DNA from: Pseudomonadota bacterium
GTDB lineage: Bacteria; Desulfobacterota; Binatia; Binatales; Binataceae
Length of the DNA: 36,098 nucleotides
Assembly (NCBI GenBank): GCA_021323675.1
Contig: JAJPKP010000010.1
Location: 1-36,098 of the forward strand
Direction: 5' to 3'
Shown: positions 23,891 through 33,752 of the stretch, one piece after another
How positions within the stretch are numbered: position 1 is the stretch's first letter
Layout: each line of letters opens with the position of its first letter
Made by a program: the position numbers and the translations under genes
The notes under the pieces: generated by a model
What the model saw: the letters and a program-made list of their open reading frames with translations, nothing else
What the model was told of the DNA's origin: nothing
The model's database searches: none

Positions 23891-25426
23891 ATGGCGGAGA
23901 AGGTTCACATAACCACGGCGATTACCTACAGCAATGGTCCGCCGCACATTGGTCACGCTTACGAGTACCTCGCGACCGACTCGTATGTGCGCTATCAGCG
24001 GCGCAAGCTCGGACGCGAGAACGTAACCTTCGTGACCGGCACCGACGAGCACGGGGACAAGAACTATCGGGCGGCGCTGGCTGAAGGGCTTAAGCCCAAG
24101 CCCTTTGTCGATCGGATAAGCGAGCTGTTTCGCGCCGCCCACGCGGGACTCAATATCAGCTACGATTACTTTGTCCGCACCACCGACCCGCGGCATCAGG
24201 AGTTCGTGCAGCGGATGCTGCAGCGGGCGCGCGATCGCGACGAAATCTATTATCGCGACTACGAAGGCCTGTACTGCGTCGGTTGCGAGCGCTTTTACAC
24301 CGAGAAGGAACTGCTGCCCGGAAATTTGTGCCCGGCTCATAATCGCGCGGTCGAGTTCATCAAGGAAGGAAACTACTTCCTGCGCCTCGAGAAGCATCGC
24401 GCCGAAATTCGAAGCCATGTCGAGCGGCCCGGTTTCATTCGTCCGGAGCGCTACCTCAACGAAGTGCTCAACATGCTCGCCGAGCCGATCGAAGATCTGT
24501 GCATTTCGCGGCCGAAATCGCGGCTCGATTGGGGAATCGAGCTGCCGTTCGATTCCAATTACGTCACCTACGTCTGGTACGACGCCTTCTGCGCCTACGT
24601 TAGCGAACTGCCCGATACCAGCGACGCGGCCCTGAGCGCGATTTTGCCGGTAACGGAGCACTTTATCGGCAAGGACATCCTGAAGACGCACGCCATCTAC
24701 TGGCCGGCGATGCTGATTTCGGTGGGGCTGCCGGTCTATCGATGCCTGAACGTTCATGGATGGCTCAACTACGGCGGCCAGCGTTTCTCGAAAAGCTCGG
24801 GAAATGTGGCGGATCCGCTCGAATATGAAAAAACGTACGGGCCCGATGTGCTGCGATATTTCATGCTGCGCGACATCGTTTACGGGCTGGATGGAGACTT
24901 TTCGGACGAGCGGATCATCGAGCGCTACAACGCGGATTTGGCGAACGACCTCGGCAATCTGACCAGCCGCGTGCTCTCGATGACGCAGCGTTATTTCGGC
25001 GGAGAAATCACCTCGGCGCCGGGCGCGAACGCCGAAGACCGCGCGCTGGCCGGCGTATTCGCCGCCATCGCGGAAAAGGCCGGCGCATTCACCGAGGAAC
25101 TCGCCTTCAACCGCGCGCTGGAAGTTATCTGGCAGGCGCTCGACGCCGCCAACAAGTACATCGTCGCCACTTCTCCCTTTACGCTGGCCAAGGATCGCGC
25201 CAACCTTCCGCGCGTGGCCGAAATCCTGGCGACTTTGCTGGAAGGCTTGCGGGTCGCGGCGGACACGCTGGAACCGTTTATGCCGACCGCCGCGCGGCGC
25301 ATCCTGGAGCTGCTCGCCGTGGACGAACAATCCGCGCGCGCGCCCTACGGCCGCGGCCTCAAGCCGGGCCATCGCGTGAAACCGCCGGTGCCCCTGTTTC
25401 CGCGAATCGAAAAACCGCACAACTGA
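23891..25426 (+). CDS. metG: Methionyl-tRNA synthetase
   Basis: 511 residues from ATG 23891 (TTG 23876 would add five residues). A class I synthetase that charges tRNA-Met. HIGH is at 19-22 in 'NGPPHIGHAYEY'. A zinc knuckle 'CVGCERF' followed by 'CPAH' supplies Cys, Cys, Cys and His. 'TGTDEHGDKN', 'VWYDAF' and 'HFIGKDILKTHAIYWPA' are further family signatures. The KMSKS loop is RFSKSSGN, retaining the second Lys but with Arg-Phe at the first two positions. The anticodon-binding helical domain follows. There is no C-terminal tRNA-binding (EMAP-like) dimerisation domain. I saw no T-box in the 120 bases upstream. Confidence 0.94.
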   Translation: MAEKVHITTAITYSNGPPHIGHAYEYLATDSYVRYQRRKLGRENVTFVTGTDEHGDKNYRAALAEGLKPKPFVDRISELFRAAHAGLNISYDYFVRTTDPRHQEFVQRMLQRARDRDEIYYRDYEGLYCVGCERFYTEKELLPGNLCPAHNRAVEFIKEGNYFLRLEKHRAEIRSHVERPGFIRPERYLNEVLNMLAEPIEDLCISRPKSRLDWGIELPFDSNYVTYVWYDAFCAYVSELPDTSDAALSAILPVTEHFIGKDILKTHAIYWPAMLISVGLPVYRCLNVHGWLNYGGQRFSKSSGNVADPLEYEKTYGPDVLRYFMLRDIVYGLDGDFSDERIIERYNADLANDLGNLTSRVLSMTQRYFGGEITSAPGANAEDRALAGVFAAIAEKAGAFTEELAFNRALEVIWQALDAANKYIVATSPFTLAKDRANLPRVAEILATLLEGLRVAADTLEPFMPTAARRILELLAVDEQSARAPYGRGLKPGHRVKPPVPLFPRIEKPHN

Positions 25427-25446
25427 AGGATCCTCGCGCGGTCTCG

Positions 25447-26229
25447 ATGACATCGATCGTCGATACGCACTGTCATCTCGCGGATTCCCGCCTCGCCCCG
25501 GAGCTCGACGCCGTGCTGGCGCGCGCTGCCGCGGCTGGAGTGTCGCAAATCGTTTCGGTGGGCGCGATCGGACCGATAGACAATGACCGCCGCACGGTCG
25601 AGATCGCCGAACGCCATCCGCATGTGTTCGCGGCCGTCGGAGTGCATCCGCACGATGCCGCCGAATGCGCGCCCGATCGGATCGGCGAGCTGCGGCAACT
25701 GGCAAGTTCCGCGAAGGTGGTGGCAATCGGCGAAAGCGGGCTGGATTTCCATTACCTGCGATCGCCCGCCGAAGATCAGGAACGGGCGCTCCGAGAGCAT
25801 CTGGCGCTCGCCGCTGAACTGGCGAAGCCCATCGTCATTCACTGCCGCGATGCCGAGGAACGGCTGGCGGCAATCGTGCGGGAGGCGGGACTGCCGCCCG
25901 CGGGCGGGGTGATTCATTGCTTCACCGGCGACGCGAGAGCGGCGTCGGCATTCCTGGAACTCGGCTTCTTCATCTCGTTCTCGGGAATATTGACGTTCAA
26001 GAATGCGGCGAAGCTGCGGGAAGCGGCGCGGATTGTGCCCGAGGATCGCGTGATGGTCGAGACTGACGCGCCGTACCTTGCGCCCGAGCCGTTTCGCGGA
26101 AAGCGCAATGAACCGGCGTTCGTGCGCCGGACGCTGGCAGTGCTGGCCGAGGCGCGCGGCGATGAAGTTGAGCGCCTCGCCGCGGCCACCTCGGCCAACG
26201 CGTCGCGCCTGTTCCGCCTGCCGGCTTGA
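25447..26229 (+). CDS. tatD: TatD family metal-dependent hydrolase (DNase)
   Basis: 260 residues, the usual length. A TIM-barrel amidohydrolase-superfamily protein; members are 3'-5' exonucleases or D-aminoacyl-type hydrolases. Metal-binding residues are visible: His8 and His10 in 'VDTHCHL', Glu in 'AIGESGLDFHY', His in 'VIHCRDAEE', His in 'VIHCFTGDA', and Asp in 'VETDAPYLAPEPFRGKRNEP'. It starts 20 bases after metG, an arrangement conserved in many bacteria (metG/metS followed by tatD). The stop codon lies 80 bases before the next gene's likely start. Confidence 0.93.
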   Translation: MTSIVDTHCHLADSRLAPELDAVLARAAAAGVSQIVSVGAIGPIDNDRRTVEIAERHPHVFAAVGVHPHDAAECAPDRIGELRQLASSAKVVAIGESGLDFHYLRSPAEDQERALREHLALAAELAKPIVIHCRDAEERLAAIVREAGLPPAGGVIHCFTGDARAASAFLELGFFISFSGILTFKNAAKLREAARIVPEDRVMVETDAPYLAPEPFRGKRNEPAFVRRTLAVLAEARGDEVERLAAATSANASRLFRLPA

Positions 26230-26294
26230 TTCCGATCGCCGCCCGCCCCCGATCGGGTCGAGGCAATTGGTCTGGACATTTGCCCCGGTCTTTT

Positions 26295-26308
26295 TGTACA
26301 AATGTACA
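26295..26308. promoter_or_regulatory. Twin TGTACA operator at the TetR-PhyH start
   Basis: TGTACA-AA-TGTACA occupies 26295-26308, two copies of a 6-bp palindrome two bases apart, ending one base before the TetR ATG (26310). A TGGACA box (26273-26278) lies 18 bases upstream of a TACAAA box (26297-26302) within it. Binding here would block both transcription start and translation of the TetR-PhyH pair, so autoregulation is likely. Confidence 0.6.
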
Positions 26309-26309
26309 G

Positions 26310-26999
26310 ATGCTTTTCTCCCGCGAACACGGCAAGGCGGACGAAACGAGGGATCGGCGCGAGGTTATCCTCGAGGCCGCCGTTCGCATCATCGGTGCCG
26401 GCGGCCCCGACGCGATCACGCATCGCGCGGTGGCGGCTCGCGCCGCAGTGCCGCTGGGCTCCGTCAGCTACTATTTCGATTCGCGCGAGGAGCTGGTGCG
26501 CGAATCATTTCGATACTATCTCGCGGTCGCCGCGCAGTTTCTCGAAACCTTCGACCGCCAGGCCCGGCCCGACTCGGTACGCGCGCTGACCGATTTCCTG
26601 GTCGAGGTCGCGCGGCGCGAGTTCATGGAACCCGAGGTAGTGCGCGCGGAATATGAATTGATCCTGTACGCGGCCCAGGATGAAGCGTTGGCGCGCGAGT
26701 TTGCCGCTTACGAGCGGGGATTGGAAGTGCAACTCGCGGCCCGGCTCGAACGGCTGGGCGCGACACGTCCGATCGACGCATCAAGGACCCTGATCGATCT
26801 GGTCCGCGGTTTTGAGCTCGAGCGCTTCACCCGTCCGGACGCGGAATTCGCCGACCTTCGCCGCCGGCTGCTTCCCGTGGTCGCGGCGTTGACCGGCGAA
26901 GGCGCGCTCCGTGCTCCGGGCGAACGCGCCGCGCTGCGGCGAGTTCCCGCCTCGCCCGCGAATCACAGACTGACAAGCCACAAGAGGAGAACCCGATGA
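26310..26999 (+). CDS. TetR family transcriptional regulator
   Basis: 229 residues from ATG 26310. The helix-turn-helix domain (about 15-60) reads 'REVILEAAVRIIGAGGPDAITH' then 'AAVPLGSVSYYFDSREELVRE', typical of TetR. A helical effector domain follows. The tail (about 200-229) is basic and low in complexity. Its stop overlaps the PhyH start (ATGA), and a strong GAGGAG site inside its last codons serves that gene, so the pair is translationally coupled. A palindromic operator directly precedes the start codon. It probably senses a small molecule linked to the PhyH substrate. Confidence 0.85.
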   Translation: MLFSREHGKADETRDRREVILEAAVRIIGAGGPDAITHRAVAARAAVPLGSVSYYFDSREELVRESFRYYLAVAAQFLETFDRQARPDSVRALTDFLVEVARREFMEPEVVRAEYELILYAAQDEALAREFAAYERGLEVQLAARLERLGATRPIDASRTLIDLVRGFELERFTRPDAEFADLRRRLLPVVAALTGEGALRAPGERAALRRVPASPANHRLTSHKRRTR

Positions 27000-27883
27000 A
27001 GATAGAACATCTGCCCAACACGGCGACTGGTGAGCAGGTCGCGGAAGTTCTGAACCGCGATGGGGCATTGGTGGTCGATTCCCTGGTGTCGCGGGAATAC
27101 ATGGACGAGGTCGCGGAGGAGCTGCGCCCCTGGATGGAGCGAACGCCGGTGGGACCGGACGAATTTTCCGGCCGCCACACCCGCCGCACCGGAGCGCTGA
27201 TCGCCAGATCGCCGAAATGCCGCGAGCTGGTGATGAATCCTCTCGTGCTGGCCACGTGCGGGAAATTTCTCAGCCATGCGACCAGCTATCAGCTCCATCT
27301 CACCCAGGTGATTGCGATCGGTCCGGGCGAGCCCGCGCAAACGATTCATCGCGACCAATGGGCCTTTGACTTCTTCACCTTCCCGAAAGGCTTCGAGGTC
27401 CAGTGCAATACCATCTGGGCGATGACGGATTTCACCGAGCGCAACGGCGCCACCCGCGTCATTCCCGGCAGCAATCATCTCGACGACAAGCTGCGGTTCG
27501 AGGAAAAGGACACTATTGCGGCCGAGATGACCAAGGGCTCGGTGTTGGTTTACAGCGGCAGCGTCTATCACGGAGGAGGCGCGAATCGTTCGAGCGAGAC
27601 CCGGGTTGGAATCAATATCACCTACAATCTTTCCTGGCTGCGCCAGGAGGAAAACCAGTACCTCGCGGTGCCGATGGAAGTCGCGCGCACGCTGCCCGTC
27701 GAGCTGTTGCGGTTGATCGGTTATCAGCGCGGCGCCTACGCGCTGGGCTACGTGGGCGATTTGCTGGATCCGATCCAGGTGGTGCGCCCCGACATCAAAA
27801 ACCTTGGTCTCGGCGATCTTCAGGGCACGACGGAAAAGCTGAAGCAGCAGGGGCAGGAAATCGCGCAATCGGCGAAAGCGTAG
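26996..27883 (+). CDS. Phytanoyl-CoA dioxygenase (PhyH) family, Fe(II)/2-oxoglutarate oxygenase
   Basis: 295 residues. The jelly-roll core has an iron-binding triad His118-x-Asp120 in 'IHRDQWAF' and His192 in 'VYHGGGAN', with Arg203 in 'RVGINITYN' positioned to bind 2-oxoglutarate. 'ERNGATRVIPGSNH' (148-161) is a strong PhyH-family signature. Family members hydroxylate very varied substrates (acyl-CoAs, antibiotics, osmolytes), so the substrate cannot be inferred. ATG 26996 overlaps the TetR stop, with AGAGGAGAA just upstream. It ends 54 bases before the convergent recN gene. Confidence 0.9.
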   Translation: MKIEHLPNTATGEQVAEVLNRDGALVVDSLVSREYMDEVAEELRPWMERTPVGPDEFSGRHTRRTGALIARSPKCRELVMNPLVLATCGKFLSHATSYQLHLTQVIAIGPGEPAQTIHRDQWAFDFFTFPKGFEVQCNTIWAMTDFTERNGATRVIPGSNHLDDKLRFEEKDTIAAEMTKGSVLVYSGSVYHGGGANRSSETRVGINITYNLSWLRQEENQYLAVPMEVARTLPVELLRLIGYQRGAYALGYVGDLLDPIQVVRPDIKNLGLGDLQGTTEKLKQQGQEIAQSAKA

Positions 27884-27905
27884 CTTGATTTCCGGCTCGG
27901 GACGC

Positions 27906-27931
27906 GCGCGGATTCAAGTTCGAGTCCGCGC
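27906..27931. terminator. Hairpin between convergent PhyH and recN
   Basis: GCGCGGATTC (27906-27915) pairs with GAGTCCGCGC (27922-27931), 10 base pairs including one G-T, around a 6-base loop. It lies in the 53-base gap between the two stop codons and could end both transcripts. The T-run is weak on both sides. Confidence 0.45.
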
Positions 27932-27936
27932 TCGCC

Positions 27937-29628
27937 TTATTCCTGCGCGCGCTCGAGCAGCTCCTTGGCGGCGCGCAGAAACTTGTCGCTGGTGCCCTCG
28001 CCTCCCAGCATCCGGGCCAGTTCGCCCGCCCGCGCCCCGTCCTCGAGCATCGCGACCCTGCTGCGCGTCGAGCCGCGGCGTTCTTCCTTTTCGACCACGA
28101 AGTGGCGATCGGCAAACGCCGCGATCTGCGGCAGGTGGGTGACGCACAGGATCTGATGGAACTTCGCAAGCTGCTTCAGCTTGCGTCCTACCACCATCGC
28201 GACCGCTCCGCCGATTCCCGCATCGACCTCGTCGAAGATCATCGTGGCAACACCGCGGCGCTGCGCTTCGAGCCGCTTCAGCGCGAGCATCACGCGCGAG
28301 AGCTCGCCGCCCGATGCAATCCGGGCAAGCGGCATGGCGGGCTGCCCCAGGTTGGGCGCGATATAGAATTCCAGCGTGTCGGCGCCGTCGGACCCCATCG
28401 CGATATCGCGATGGACGAACACGGCTTCTTCCGCGCGGAGCCGGCCCAGGCGCGCTTCGAAGACGGGCGATCGCATGCCGAGCGTTTTCAGCTCCGCCTC
28501 CATCCTGCGCTTCAGATCGGCGGCGGCCTGCGTTCGACTGGCGGTTAGCGCGGCCGCGCGCGCGGCGAGGTCGTCGAGGCACAGAGTGAGTTCGCGCTGC
28601 GCCTCGGCCTTCGATTCTTCCACGCCTTCGAGCTCGGCGATTTCGGCTCGTGTCCGTTCAAGCATCTCGATGGCGCTTTCCAGCGACCCGCCGTACTTGC
28701 GCTTGAGATGGTTGAGCTCCTGGATTCGCGATTCGACCTGCTCGAGGCGCGCCGGATCAGCCTCGATCTTGGCGGCATAGGCGGACAGCGCGCGGGCGGC
28801 CTCTTCCAGGTTAGCGCGCGCGGTGCGAATCATCTCGAGGGGTTCGCGCAGTTTCGAATCCAGTTCCGCGGCGTCCGCCAGGCGCGACTCCGCGCCCGCG
28901 ACGGCATCGACCGCCGCGCCATCGGCTCCGTAGAGCATCGTTTCCGCTTCGGCGGCGGCGGTGGCGAGCCGCGTGGCGTTGGCCAGGATCGTCCTCTCGG
29001 CTGCAAGTGCGTCGTCTTCGCCGGCGGCGAGCTGCGCCTTCTCCAGCTCGGAGATTCGGAACCGGGCAAGATCGAGCAGGTCGGCGCGTTCGCGTTCCCG
29101 CCGGTTCAGCTCGTTCAGGCGATCGCGCAGCTCGATGGCGCGCTGCCAGGCTTCGCGAAACGGGGAGAGGTCCGCTTCAAGATGCGCATAGCGATCGAGA
29201 ATATCGCGATGGCTTTCGGGGCGCAGAAGCGATTGTTGTTCATGTTGGCCGTAAAGCTGGACGAGAGCGCCCCCCAATCGCGCGAGGTTTTGCACGGTCG
29301 CCATCTCGCCGTCGATCGTTACTTTTGACCGGCCGCCTTCCGCGATTGTCCGGCGCACCACGAGTTCGCGCTGGCCGAGGTCTCGTCCGGGAAAACCTTC
29401 GAGAGCGGCCTCGCCCTCCAGTTCGAACAGAGCCTCGACGATCGCATCCTTTTCTCCCGCGCGAATCATGTCGGGCGATCCGCGGCCGCCGAGCAGCAGG
29501 CCCAGCGCGGTGAGGATGATGGTTTTGCCGGCGCCGGTTTCGCCGGTCAGTACGTTGAGGCCCGGGCCAAATTCGAGCGCCGCTTCCTGGATAATCGCGA
29601 AGTTGCGAATCCTGAGTTCCTGCAGCAT
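27937..29628 (-). CDS. recN: DNA repair protein RecN
   Basis: 563 residues, standard for RecN, an SMC-like ATPase in double-strand-break repair. Walker A GETGAGKT is at 29-36. The Q-loop region 'LYGQHEQQSLL' is near 124-134. A long coiled-coil middle follows (about 150-380, rich in Glu, Arg, Ala and Leu). The ABC signature 'IASGGELSRVMLALK' and Walker B 'TMIFDEVDAGIGG' are in the C-terminal lobe, then 'CVTHLPQIAAFADRHFVV'. It starts 7 bases after nadK, the widely conserved nadK-recN pairing. Confidence 0.95.
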   Translation of the reverse strand: MLQELRIRNFAIIQEAALEFGPGLNVLTGETGAGKTIILTALGLLLGGRGSPDMIRAGEKDAIVEALFELEGEAALEGFPGRDLGQRELVVRRTIAEGGRSKVTIDGEMATVQNLARLGGALVQLYGQHEQQSLLRPESHRDILDRYAHLEADLSPFREAWQRAIELRDRLNELNRRERERADLLDLARFRISELEKAQLAAGEDDALAAERTILANATRLATAAAEAETMLYGADGAAVDAVAGAESRLADAAELDSKLREPLEMIRTARANLEEAARALSAYAAKIEADPARLEQVESRIQELNHLKRKYGGSLESAIEMLERTRAEIAELEGVEESKAEAQRELTLCLDDLAARAAALTASRTQAAADLKRRMEAELKTLGMRSPVFEARLGRLRAEEAVFVHRDIAMGSDGADTLEFYIAPNLGQPAMPLARIASGGELSRVMLALKRLEAQRRGVATMIFDEVDAGIGGAVAMVVGRKLKQLAKFHQILCVTHLPQIAAFADRHFVVEKEERRGSTRSRVAMLEDGARAGELARMLGGEGTSDKFLRAAKELLERAQE

Positions 29629-29635
29629 CGCGGCG

Positions 29636-30502
29636 CTAGCCCCAGCGCAGCTTGTTGCGCCACACCTCGAAGTATCCGTGCGAAGATCGCACCAGCGACA
29701 CGCCGTGGCTGCCGCGCTTCACACGGATGGCATCTTCCGCCCCCACCATCGAAGATTCCTGGCCGTCCACCGTCAACGTCGCGTCGTGGTCGGAAACTCG
29801 CACACGAATTTCTATCTCGAAAGAATCCGGCAGCACTACCGGACGATTCGACAGCGTATGGGGACAGATGGGCGCGAGCACCACCGCGTTGAGCGTCGGG
29901 AAAACGATGGGACCGCCCGCACTGAGCGCGTAGGCGGTCGAACCAGTCGGGGTCGCGATGATAAGTCCGTCAGCCCGGTAAGTGCAGAACGGCTCGCCGT
30001 TCGCGACCACTTCAAGCTGAAGCATCCGCCCCAGCGGGCCGCGGTTCAGGACCGCGTCGTTGACCGCGACAAACCGCTCCATCCGCCTCAGGTCGCGGGT
30101 TGTTTGCTGTACGATGACCTCGAGGGTAATGCGGCGATCGACCTCGTAGTCGCCCTTGAGAACCCGGTCGAGCGCGGGCAGCGCTTCTTCGACCGTAACT
30201 TCGGTCAGAAACCCGAGCCCGCCAAGATTGACCCCCAAAATCGGCGTCCCGCGCGACGCGGTAAGGCGCGCAACGCCCAGCAGGGTGCCATCCCCGCCCA
30301 GGACCACCACGAGATCGGCCCTGTCGGGAAGCTCTTCGCGAGTGATGGGTTCCGCGCCGATACGAGGAGCGATCTCCGCCGCGGCGAGCGCGACGATGTG
30401 CTTCGATCGGATATGGCGGGCGAGCTTTTCCGCCAGGAGGAGCGCCTGAGGCTGGTTGCGCTTCACCACGAGGCCGATCGATTTTATGGGTCGCTTTTCC
30501 AC
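29636..30502 (-). CDS. nadK: NAD kinase
   Basis: 288 residues from GTG 30502. Phosphorylates NAD to NADP. The catalytic GGDGT motif is at 69-73 in 'VVVLGGDGTLLG', followed by 'ILGVNLGGLGFLTE'. 'FVAVNDAVLNRG' matches the usual NE-containing motif but has Asp instead of Glu. The glycine-rich 'YRADGLIIATPTGSTAYALSAGGPI' binds NAD, and 'LAPICPHTLSNRPVVLP' is also conserved. It is 7 bases upstream of recN and 69 bases downstream of a small lipoprotein gene. Confidence 0.94.
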   Translation of the reverse strand: MEKRPIKSIGLVVKRNQPQALLLAEKLARHIRSKHIVALAAAEIAPRIGAEPITREELPDRADLVVVLGGDGTLLGVARLTASRGTPILGVNLGGLGFLTEVTVEEALPALDRVLKGDYEVDRRITLEVIVQQTTRDLRRMERFVAVNDAVLNRGPLGRMLQLEVVANGEPFCTYRADGLIIATPTGSTAYALSAGGPIVFPTLNAVVLAPICPHTLSNRPVVLPDSFEIEIRVRVSDHDATLTVDGQESSMVGAEDAIRVKRGSHGVSLVRSSHGYFEVWRNKLRWG

Positions 30503-30571
30503 CGCGCTCTCGCCAATATCATGCGCGGATTACGCCATCAACGCGACCCCGCCGGCGCACCCCGCCTCGAC

Positions 30572-30976
30572 TTAGTGCGAGATGTGAGGGCTGATCGGAA
30601 TATTCGGATTTTTGCCGTAAACGATGGCGACCGCGTCGACATAATATCCGACCATGTTTTCAGTTGTTTGCGATTTGCTGGTCAGAATGATGACCGCGTC
30701 GGCGCCCGATTCGCACGCCTTGCGCTTGACGGCGGGCATAACATCCTGCTCGCTCGCGTAAACGCTCCCCTCGGCCTCGATGATTCCGACCTTGCGATAT
30801 TCCGTCAACGGGTCGTGGCGCAAGACCGTAATATCGCAGGTCGGTGGTTTGGCCGCATTGCCGGAGGCCTGGATTTCCGTGTAGGTCACCTGCGGCGGGA
30901 GTTCAGCCGCCTTGAAGCACCCCGCGGCCGTCGCCGCGATTAACCCTGCCAGTAACAACCGTTTCGTGTTCAGCAC
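30572..30976 (-). CDS. Small probable lipoprotein of unknown function
   Basis: 134 residues if started at GTG 30976. The N-terminus is basic then hydrophobic and ends 'AATAAGC', a plausible though non-consensus lipobox with Cys20. The mature part contains two Cys ('TCDITVLRHDPL' and 'KRKACESGADAVIILTS'), and ends in 'YYVDAVAIVYG'. The 'GTVxAxG ... LKxKACExGADAVI' style resembles small RcsF/DUF4156-like outer-membrane lipoproteins, but this is a weak resemblance. The frame stays open far upstream (an ATG at 31051 gives a longer form), yet that part is less likely and overlaps the nfo leader. It is divergent from nfo and upstream of nadK-recN. Confidence 0.65.
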   Translation of the reverse strand: MLNTKRLLLAGLIAATAAGCFKAAELPPQVTYTEIQASGNAAKPPTCDITVLRHDPLTEYRKVGIIEAEGSVYASEQDVMPAVKRKACESGADAVIILTSKSQTTENMVGYYVDAVAIVYGKNPNIPISPHISH

Positions 30977-31097
30977 GAAAGCTACGAATAGCCGCCACAG
31001 CGCCGCCGGGGCAAGAGCGCTGTCGAAGCAGGCAACCTTCTTTCCGGTCATGCGGTCAAGTATTCTCTTCAAAATCAGGAGCGAATGAATCGCATTG

Positions 31098-32980
<1,883 letters not shown>

Positions 32981-33006
32981 CCTGCGTCCGGTTCGGCCGG
33001 AAATGT

Positions 33007-33045
33007 GAAAGCGGCCGCTCGGTTGGTTGCCGGGCGGCCGCTTTC
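33007..33045. terminator. Bidirectional terminator between trpS and DUF992 gene
   Basis: GAAAGCGGCCGC (33007-33018) and GCGGCCGCTTTC (33034-33045) form a perfect 12-bp stem with a 15-base loop, 26 bases after the trpS stop and 33 bases from the end of the convergent gene. The A-rich and T-rich stem bases provide short U-runs on each strand. Confidence 0.75.
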
Positions 33046-33078
33046 TTGTCGGTCAATCTTCAGGACCCGCTTCGAAAA

Positions 33079-33600
33079 CTACGGAGTGCTCTTCGCGGGC
33101 TTTTGCTTGTCAAACGTGAGGCTCATCTCGACCACGCCGGCCGCCACGTTCAGACCGTTCTGTCCTTCGATCGAAACCGGCTGCAGCGCAATCGAATTGT
33201 TGAATCCGCCGATCAGCACGTTGGCGCCGGCACCAACTCCGATCGCCGCGCTCGCGGTCGCTCCGCCGTAGTGTCCCGCCAACGCACCCTGACCGAGGTT
33301 GGTGGAAGGCGCCAGGACCGCCCACAGGATGACGCCGGACTGCAAGTAGCCGATATCAGCGCCAAACTTGGTGATCGAACCCGTGTAGTATTCGGTGTAG
33401 CCCGGCTGCAGGGCATACGCGCAGTTCAGCTTGCGCGATGAACCGAAAATGAAGCCCCACCCCGACGCTACGTGACAGGTCAGATATCCTGCACGCACCG
33501 TCGCCTTCTGTTCTTCCGCGCGCGCCTGTGGCGTGGCAACAGCGCCCACCGCCAGCATCATTGCTGCGATGATCGCGACTTTCCCGCTAGAGACCTTCAT
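33079..33600 (-). CDS. Secreted DUF992 family protein
   Basis: 173 residues with a clear signal peptide (about 1-28, ending at 'PQARA'). The mature domain follows the DUF992 pattern: 'AGYLTCHVASGWGFIFGSSRKLNCAY' with two conserved cysteines, 'YTGSITKFGADIGYLQSGVILWAVLAP', 'LAGHYGGATASAAIGVGAGANVLIGG' and 'LQPVSIEGQNGLNVAAGV'. DUF992 proteins are exported, beta-rich and of unknown function. The start has the best ribosome-binding site in the window (AAGGAGG, 5 bases before the ATG) and a plausible promoter in an AT-rich patch, suggesting high expression. Confidence 0.88.
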   Translation of the reverse strand: MKVSSGKVAIIAAMMLAVGAVATPQARAEEQKATVRAGYLTCHVASGWGFIFGSSRKLNCAYALQPGYTEYYTGSITKFGADIGYLQSGVILWAVLAPSTNLGQGALAGHYGGATASAAIGVGAGANVLIGGFNNSIALQPVSIEGQNGLNVAAGVVEMSLTFDKQKPAKSTP

Positions 33601-33674
33601 AGTTCCTCCTTAGGTTTCAAGCCACCCACCGGGCATAACGATGACTGGCACTAGGACGGATTAACAGGAAAATC

Positions 33675-33702
33675 ATTTTACGTCTAGCAGTATTGCTCTG
33701 AA
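33675..33702 (-). promoter_or_regulatory. Candidate promoter for the DUF992 gene
   Basis: On the minus strand TTCAGA (33702 to 33697) and TAAAAT (33680 to 33675) are 16 bases apart, within an unusually AT-rich stretch. Transcription would begin about 65-70 bases before the ATG at 33600. A small hairpin, AAGCCT-GCG-AGGCTT (33715-33729), lies just upstream of it and may separate it from the PhyH gene. Confidence 0.4.
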
Positions 33703-33752
33703 TTATTCCCGCTCAAGCCTGCGAGGCTTTAATAGACGATACGCGGCGGCGG

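Noticed and set aside
23873..25726. 617-codon open frame on the minus strand
   Set aside because: Fully antisense to metG and tatD, which are unambiguous.
29468..30943. 491-codon open frame on the plus strand
   Set aside because: Antisense to recN, nadK and the small lipoprotein gene; no domain pattern.
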